A stretch of 9,971 nucleotides of DNA from ZC4RG42 sp036676355 (GTDB taxonomy: Bacteria; Pseudomonadota; Gammaproteobacteria; Burkholderiales; SG8-39). The DNA is taken from the NCBI GenBank assembly GCA_036676355.1, contig JAKFDA010000080.1, forward strand, positions 1 to 9,971, written 5' to 3'. Below, in pieces: positions 5,426 to 9,971 of the stretch. The notes under the pieces are model-generated. The model searched no databases. It saw nothing but the letters and a program-made list of their open reading frames with translations, and had not been told where the DNA came from. Made by a program: the position numbers and the translations under genes. Each line of letters starts with the position of its first letter. The stretch's first letter is position 1.

Positions 5426-7873
5426 CTATTCGCTCACCGGCCTGGTCGGCACGCGCAATGTAAGCGGCAATTTCAATTTATCGGGTAACACTCGGCCCAT
5501 GCGCGCGCGATGACCGACATGGTGGGTAAATTTCGCGCCCGAAATCGTAATTTCCTTCTCCTTGCCGCGTGAATTACCGGTCACCACCACCTCGCGCCCC
5601 GTCGTCACAACCGCGGCCACGAGCTTCTCCTTGTCCTCCAGCCCCATGAGAATCAGACCACGTCCCTTGCTCATGTATTTGAGTTCGTCCAACCCGAATA
5701 CCAGCATGCGCGACTCAGCGGCGAGGGCGGCGACCATCGCCTTGGCGGTCGACTCGAACATGAACGGCGGAATGGGCGTTTCGCCTTCATCCACATGCAG
5801 AAATTCCCGGCCGGCGCGGCGATTGGAAACCATATCGGCGATCTTCGTGTAGAAGCCGTAGCCACCGGTCGTGCCAACCAGCACATGCGTCTGCGGCGCG
5901 CCGCCGACGCAATACATGATCTTCGCGCCGTCCTGCACATCGACCAGCGACGACGCCGGCGCGCCGTCACCACGCGAAGACGGCAACTGTCCGACTTCTA
6001 CGGTGTAGGCGCGTCCCCTGGAATCCAGCAGCACCACAGGATCGACCGTGCGGCACTGAATGAGCGCCTGCAAACCGTCGCCTTCCTTGAAGGAAAGCGA
6101 GGATGAATCCACGTTCCAGCCATGCCGCGCCCGCACCCAGCCATTGCGCGAAAAGATCACGGTAACCGGCTCGTCGATGACGGGCGCCTCGATGGCCGCC
6201 TTTTCCGATTCTTCGATCTTGGTGCGGCGCTTGTCGCCGAAGGCCTTCGCATCCGCCTCGATTTCTGTCACGACCAGATCTTCCAGCGTCTTGCGCGAAC
6301 CCAGCACTTTCTCGAGACTCTTCTGCTCCGCGCGCAGCTCGTTCAGTTCTTTCTCGATCTTGATGTGTTCGAGCTTGGCCAACTGACGCAGACGAATCTC
6401 GAGAATGTCTTCCGCCTGGCGATCGGAAAGCTTGAATGCCTTGATCAGCTCGGCCTTCGGGTCGTCCGCATTGCGGATGATCCTGATGACCTTGTCCACA
6501 TTGAGCAGGACGATCATCCGTCCTTCGAGCACGTGGATACGGTCGAGTACCTGGCTCAGGCGATGCTGTGTCCGGCGCGTGACTGTGGCGAAGCGGAACT
6601 GCAGCCACTCGAACAGTACGTCGCGCAAAGTCTTGCTGGTCGGCCGCCCATCGAGGCCGACCATGACGAGATTGATCGCGACGTTCGTTTCCATGCTCGT
6701 CTTCGCGAGCAGCAGATTGACGAAGTCGTCCTCGTCGACTTTCGAAGTCTTCGGCTCGAACACCAGCCGCACGGGGTTTGCGCGATCGGATTCGTCGCGT
6801 GCCTTGTCGAGCATCGATAGCATCAACTGCTTTTCCCGCTGCTGCTCCGCGCTGACGGACTTTTTGCCGGCCTTGGGCTGCGGGTTGGTCAGCGCGTCGA
6901 TTTCTTCGAGTACCTTGCGCGCCGAGGTGCCGGGCGGCAATTCGTTGACGACGATCTGCCACTGGCCACGCGCAAGCAGTTCAATGGTCCAGCGCGCGCG
7001 CACGCGCACCGAACCGCGGCTGCCCTGGTAGGCGTCCTTGATTTCCGCGCGCGGCGTGATGATCTGCCCGCCACCGGGAAAATCCGGCCCCTTGATGTGT
7101 TTCATCAAACCGGCGACCGAGATCTCCGGATCACGAATCATCGCCATCGCGGCGTTGGCCACTTCGTTAAGGTTGTGCGGCGGTATCTCCGTCGCCATCC
7201 CCACCGCAATACCGGACGAGCCGTTCAGCAGCAGCATGGGCAGACGCGCAGGCAGCACCACCGGTTCTTTGCGCGTGCCGTCGTAATTGGGAATGAAATC
7301 GACGGTTCCCTGGTCCAGTTCTCCGAGCAGCACTTCGGCAAACTTGGTCAGACGCGCCTCGGTGTATCGATACGCAGCCGCTTCATCGCCGTCGCGCGAA
7401 CCGAAGTTGCCTTCGCCGTCGATGAGGGGGTAACGCATCGTGAAGTTCTGCGCCAGACGCACCAGCGCGTCATACACCGACTGATCGCCGTGCGGATGAA
7501 AGCGTCCGAGCACGTCGCCGACGACCGCGGCCGATTTGGTGCGTTTGGTACCCGCGCGAGTACCGCTATCCCACATGGCATAAAGAATGCGACCCTGCAC
7601 CGGCTTTTGACCGTCGCCCACGCGCGGCAGGGCGCGATCCTTTACCGTGCTCACGGCATACTGCAGATACTGCAAGGCGGCATAGCGTCCGAGCGGCAGA
7701 CTGTCGCCCAGTTCGCCCGACATCGGCGCGTAATGCGGCGGCACACGACCGCCGCCACCGGCGCCTTGCGGCGTCGCTTCGCCGCCGCTATTGCCAACCG
7801 GCTGCGGCGTCAGTTTTTCCTTTGCTTCGGGCCGTTCCTCGACGACGCCGAACAGATCGTTTTGATCGTTCAT
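5426..7873 (-). CDS. parC: DNA topoisomerase IV subunit A (ParC)
   Basis: An 815-residue type IIA topoisomerase subunit that cuts and rejoins DNA; with ParE it decatenates daughter chromosomes. Numbering from the ATG at 7873: residues 1-45 are a variable, Gly- and Pro-rich tail; the winged-helix cleavage domain starts near DSLPLGRYAALQYLQYAVSTVKDRALP; the quinolone region HPHGDQSVYD is at 126-135; catalytic Y170 is in YRYTEARL; the tower and coiled-coil regions follow (DRQAEDILEIRLRQLAKLEHIKIEKEL); the end is a beta-pinwheel without a clear GyrA box, which favours ParC over GyrA, as does the adjacent parE. The frame also allows a TTG at 7888 (five more residues); I prefer the ATG because MNDQNDLFG looks like a ParC N-terminus, though neither has a strong ribosome-binding site. 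It is longer than E. coli ParC (752), partly from the tail. Gln131 replaces the usual quinolone-anchoring Ser. Confidence 0.95.
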   Translation of the reverse strand: MNDQNDLFGVVEERPEAKEKLTPQPVGNSGGEATPQGAGGGGRVPPHYAPMSGELGDSLPLGRYAALQYLQYAVSTVKDRALPRVGDGQKPVQGRILYAMWDSGTRAGTKRTKSAAVVGDVLGRFHPHGDQSVYDALVRLAQNFTMRYPLIDGEGNFGSRDGDEAAAYRYTEARLTKFAEVLLGELDQGTVDFIPNYDGTRKEPVVLPARLPMLLLNGSSGIAVGMATEIPPHNLNEVANAAMAMIRDPEISVAGLMKHIKGPDFPGGGQIITPRAEIKDAYQGSRGSVRVRARWTIELLARGQWQIVVNELPPGTSARKVLEEIDALTNPQPKAGKKSVSAEQQREKQLMLSMLDKARDESDRANPVRLVFEPKTSKVDEDDFVNLLLAKTSMETNVAINLVMVGLDGRPTSKTLRDVLFEWLQFRFATVTRRTQHRLSQVLDRIHVLEGRMIVLLNVDKVIRIIRNADDPKAELIKAFKLSDRQAEDILEIRLRQLAKLEHIKIEKELNELRAEQKSLEKVLGSRKTLEDLVVTEIEADAKAFGDKRRTKIEESEKAAIEAPVIDEPVTVIFSRNGWVRARHGWNVDSSSLSFKEGDGLQALIQCRTVDPVVLLDSRGRAYTVEVGQLPSSRGDGAPASSLVDVQDGAKIMYCVGGAPQTHVLVGTTGGYGFYTKIADMVSNRRAGREFLHVDEGETPIPPFMFESTAKAMVAALAAESRMLVFGLDELKYMSKGRGLILMGLEDKEKLVAAVVTTGREVVVTGNSRGKEKEITISGAKFTHHVGHRARMGRVLPDKLKLPLTLRVPTRPVSE

Positions 7874-7895
7874 TTCAATCTTGGCCAAGAGCTAA

Positions 7896-7957
7896 GAGCA
7901 GAGAGCCGAGAGCAACGGCTTCACACCTCTCGGCTCGCCGCTCTCCGCACTCTGCTC
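7896..7957 (-). repeat. Inverted repeat in the parE-parC spacer
   Basis: The spacer between parE and parC can fold into a strong hairpin. GAGCCGAGAG (7903-7912) pairs perfectly with CTCTCGGCTC (7927-7936), and the outer GAGCAGA (7896-7902) with TCTGCTC (7951-7957), leaving a bulge of about 14 bases on one side. The sequence is built from variants of AGAGC and GAGAGC. No T run follows on the minus strand, so it is not a standard terminator. It may shield the upstream parE message or lower parC translation, since its edge lies about 22 bases before the parC ATG. Confidence 0.6.
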
Positions 7958-7964
7958 TGCGCTA

Positions 7965-9956
7965 TTACGAAATATCGGCATCCACGAGGTTGCCGTAGGT
8001 TTCCATCCATTCGCGCCGGGCGGACGCGTTCTCGCGCGCCATCATCATGTTGAACACATCGCGATCGGCCTCGAGCATGCCGTCTTCGACACGCACAGGC
8101 AGCATGCGTCGCATATCGGGATTCAGCGTCGTTTCCCACAACTGTTCGGCGCTCATTTCGCCAAGCCCCTTGAAGCGGCTGACCGTCCAGCTGCCTTCGC
8201 GCACGTTCTCATCAAGCAGTTTGTCTTCAATGGTGTCGAGCTCCTGCTTGTCGAGCGCATACAGCTTGCGAGCCGGCCGGCCCTTTCCTCCCGACGGCAC
8301 ATCGATGCGAAACAACGGCGGTTGTGCGATGTAGACGTAACCGTGCTCGATCAATTTGTAGAAATGACGGAAGAACAGCGTCAGCAGCAACACCTGGATG
8401 TGCGCACCGTCGACATCCGCATCGGCCATGATGATGATTTTCTTGTAGCGCAGGCCGGAAAGATCGGGATTGTCGTCGGGCTTGTGGTGATCGACGCCGA
8501 TCGCCAACGCGATCGCCTCGATTTCCTTGTTCGCATACAGCGTGTCGGCGCTGTCCTGCCACGTGTTCTTCGGCTTACCTTTCAGCGGCAGTACCGCCTG
8601 AAACTCCTTGTCGCGCGCCTGCTTCGCCGAACCGCCTGCAGAGTCGCCTTCGACGATGAACAGTTCGTTGCGGTCCGGATCGTCGGAAGCGCAGTCGGTC
8701 AGTTTGCCCGGCAGAACCGCCACGCCGGAACTTTTACGTCGTTCGATTTTTTGCGCCGCTCGCGTGCGCGCCATGGCCTGCCGGATCACCAGTTCGGCAA
8801 TCTTGCGTCCTTCATCGACGTGTCGCGACAACCACAACTCGAAGGGGTCGCGCACCATCTGCGATACCAGCTTGACGCCGTCGCGCGAAATGAGCTCGTT
8901 CTTGACCTGGCCCTTGAACTGCGGATCGAGCATTTTCACCGCCAGTACGTACGACGCGCGCGACCACACGTCGTCCGCCACGATCTTCAAACCGCGTTGC
9001 CCCATCGCATGATGATCAATGAAGTTGCGGATAGCGTTGTAGACGCCATCGCGCAGTCCGGCGACGTGCGAGCCGCCGTGCCGGGTGGGGATCATGTTGA
9101 CGTACGACTCGGTCACGAGCTCGCCGTCCGGTGTCCAGGCGATCGCCCACAATGCACCCTCGCCCTCGGCAAACGTATCCGATTCGGTCTGTGCCGAAAC
9201 GTAGCGCTCACCGAGAAAAGGCGTGGCGACCGGGTCGAGCTCGGCCATCGCACTGGTGAAGTAGCCCTTGATGCCTTCGGGGAAATGCCAGGTCTGCGAC
9301 TCGATCTTGCCGTTCTTCTCGATACCCAACGTGAACTTCACCCCGGGCAGCAGCATCGCCTTGGCGCGCAAAAGCGCGGCGATATCGCTCGCGACAATCT
9401 TGGGCGAATCGAAATATTTCGGATCGGGCCAGAAGCGCAGGCGCGTGCCGCTCTGGTTGGCAGGCGCCGTGCAGATTTTCTTCAACGGCTCCTTCACCTG
9501 ACCGTTGTCGGCGAACACCAGTCGATACTTCGCGCCGTCGCGCGTGACTTCAACTTCGAGGCGCTTGGCCAGCGCGTTGGTCACGCACACGCCTACGCCA
9601 TGCAGGCCGCCGGCGATGCGATAAGCCGCTTCCTTGTCGGTTTTCCTGAATTTGCCGCCGGAATGCAGCATGGTGAAAATCACCTGTACCGCGGGCAGCT
9701 TCTTCTTGGGATGAATGCCGACCGGAATGCCTCGCCCATCGTCTTCGACTTCGGCCGAGCCGTCTTCATAAAGAATGACGGAGACTTTCTTGCCGAATCC
9801 CGCCAGCCCTTCATCGGAAGCGTTGTCGATAACCTCGACCAGCGCGTGATTGGGATTGACCGGGTCGGTGTACATCCCCGGTCGCAGCAGGATGGGCGAC
9901 AGATCCTCCAGAACCTCAATATCTTCTGCCCTGTAACTGCCGGTTTTCGTTGCCAT
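7965..9956 (-). CDS. parE: DNA topoisomerase IV subunit B (ParE)
   Basis: A 663-residue ATPase subunit of topoisomerase IV, complete from ATG to TAA. The N-terminus (YRAEDIEVLEDLSPILLRPGMYT) is of ParE type. GHKL ATPase motifs are intact: EVIDNASDE with catalytic E41 and Mg-binding N45, DDGRGIPVG with D73, and GGLHGVGVCVTNAL (117-130). The transducer has the ATP-contacting loop FKGQVKNEL with K351, QVK in place of the more usual QTK. The Toprim domain has VEGDSAGGSAK with E435 and MADADVDGAH with D511, D513 and D515, which bind the catalytic Mg ions; the C-terminus has SRFKGLGEMSAEQLWETT. Size and absence of a large Toprim insert favour ParE over a proteobacterial GyrB, and parC follows 91 bases on. 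Only 15 AT-rich bases upstream are visible, without a clear ribosome-binding site, so the promoter lies outside the window. Confidence 0.97.
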   Translation of the reverse strand: MATKTGSYRAEDIEVLEDLSPILLRPGMYTDPVNPNHALVEVIDNASDEGLAGFGKKVSVILYEDGSAEVEDDGRGIPVGIHPKKKLPAVQVIFTMLHSGGKFRKTDKEAAYRIAGGLHGVGVCVTNALAKRLEVEVTRDGAKYRLVFADNGQVKEPLKKICTAPANQSGTRLRFWPDPKYFDSPKIVASDIAALLRAKAMLLPGVKFTLGIEKNGKIESQTWHFPEGIKGYFTSAMAELDPVATPFLGERYVSAQTESDTFAEGEGALWAIAWTPDGELVTESYVNMIPTRHGGSHVAGLRDGVYNAIRNFIDHHAMGQRGLKIVADDVWSRASYVLAVKMLDPQFKGQVKNELISRDGVKLVSQMVRDPFELWLSRHVDEGRKIAELVIRQAMARTRAAQKIERRKSSGVAVLPGKLTDCASDDPDRNELFIVEGDSAGGSAKQARDKEFQAVLPLKGKPKNTWQDSADTLYANKEIEAIALAIGVDHHKPDDNPDLSGLRYKKIIIMADADVDGAHIQVLLLTLFFRHFYKLIEHGYVYIAQPPLFRIDVPSGGKGRPARKLYALDKQELDTIEDKLLDENVREGSWTVSRFKGLGEMSAEQLWETTLNPDMRRMLPVRVEDGMLEADRDVFNMMMARENASARREWMETYGNLVDADIS

Positions 9957-9971
9957 ATATTTATGAAGTAA

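Noticed and set aside
5967..6962. Minus-strand open frame of 331 codons in another frame inside parC
   Set aside because: It overlaps the ParC core out of frame and is Arg-, Gln- and Gly-rich with no domain.
7874..7888. TTG start five codons before the chosen parC ATG
   Set aside because: No ribosome-binding site precedes it and the ATG gives a family-like N-terminus; it remains possible.
8322..9971. Long plus-strand open frame of 549 codons opposite parE
   Set aside because: It lies fully antisense to a complete ParE with all motifs; long shadow frames are expected in GC-rich genes and its product shows no recognisable domain.

Overview
This window holds ordinary housekeeping genes of a GC-rich Gram-negative bacterium, most likely a betaproteobacterium (Burkholderiales or a relative). 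The grounds are the dnaX-ybaB-recR order, the ParE and ParC sequence style, a bacterial-type initiator tRNA with an encoded CCA, a proteobacterial 4.5S RNA, an E. coli-type LexA box and a rRNA-leader-like boxA block. No taxon below class can be fixed from this sequence alone. Every supported gene is on the minus strand, so the biological order runs from the right end of the window to the left.

Layout in the direction of transcription: parE (9956-7965) and parC (7873-5426) encode the two subunits of topoisomerase IV and are separated by a hairpin-forming spacer. Next is the 4.5S signal recognition particle RNA gene ffs (about 5389-5291), then a spacer with a striking palindrome (5218-5285). 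A tightly packed replication and repair cluster follows: dnaX (5142-3547), ybaB (3550-3224), recR (3222-2623) and a class III CoA-transferase (2626-1421). Two junctions are ATGA stop/start overlaps and one is a single-base gap with a TTG start, so translational coupling is likely. A separate unit encodes a PA0069-type (SplB-like) radical SAM protein (1365-301), with a LexA-like box just upstream of its start. Last is an initiator tRNA-fMet (220-144) with its own strong sigma70 promoter. It is followed by a boxA antitermination element and sequence resembling the leader of a 16S rRNA precursor, so a ribosomal RNA operon probably begins just beyond position 1.

Functionally, the window covers chromosome decatenation (ParE/ParC), protein targeting (4.5S RNA), replisome clamp loading (DnaX), recombinational repair (RecR, with YbaB as its usual partner), probable DNA-damage-inducible functions (the radical SAM protein) and translation initiation (tRNA-fMet). 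The CoA-transferase is the one metabolic gene. I found no mobile element, CRISPR array, phage gene or defence system. The observations most worth following are the LexA-like box together with a clamp-binding-like C-terminus on the radical SAM protein, the tRNA-fMet/boxA arrangement, and the ffs-dnaX palindrome. None amounts to a clearly new system.
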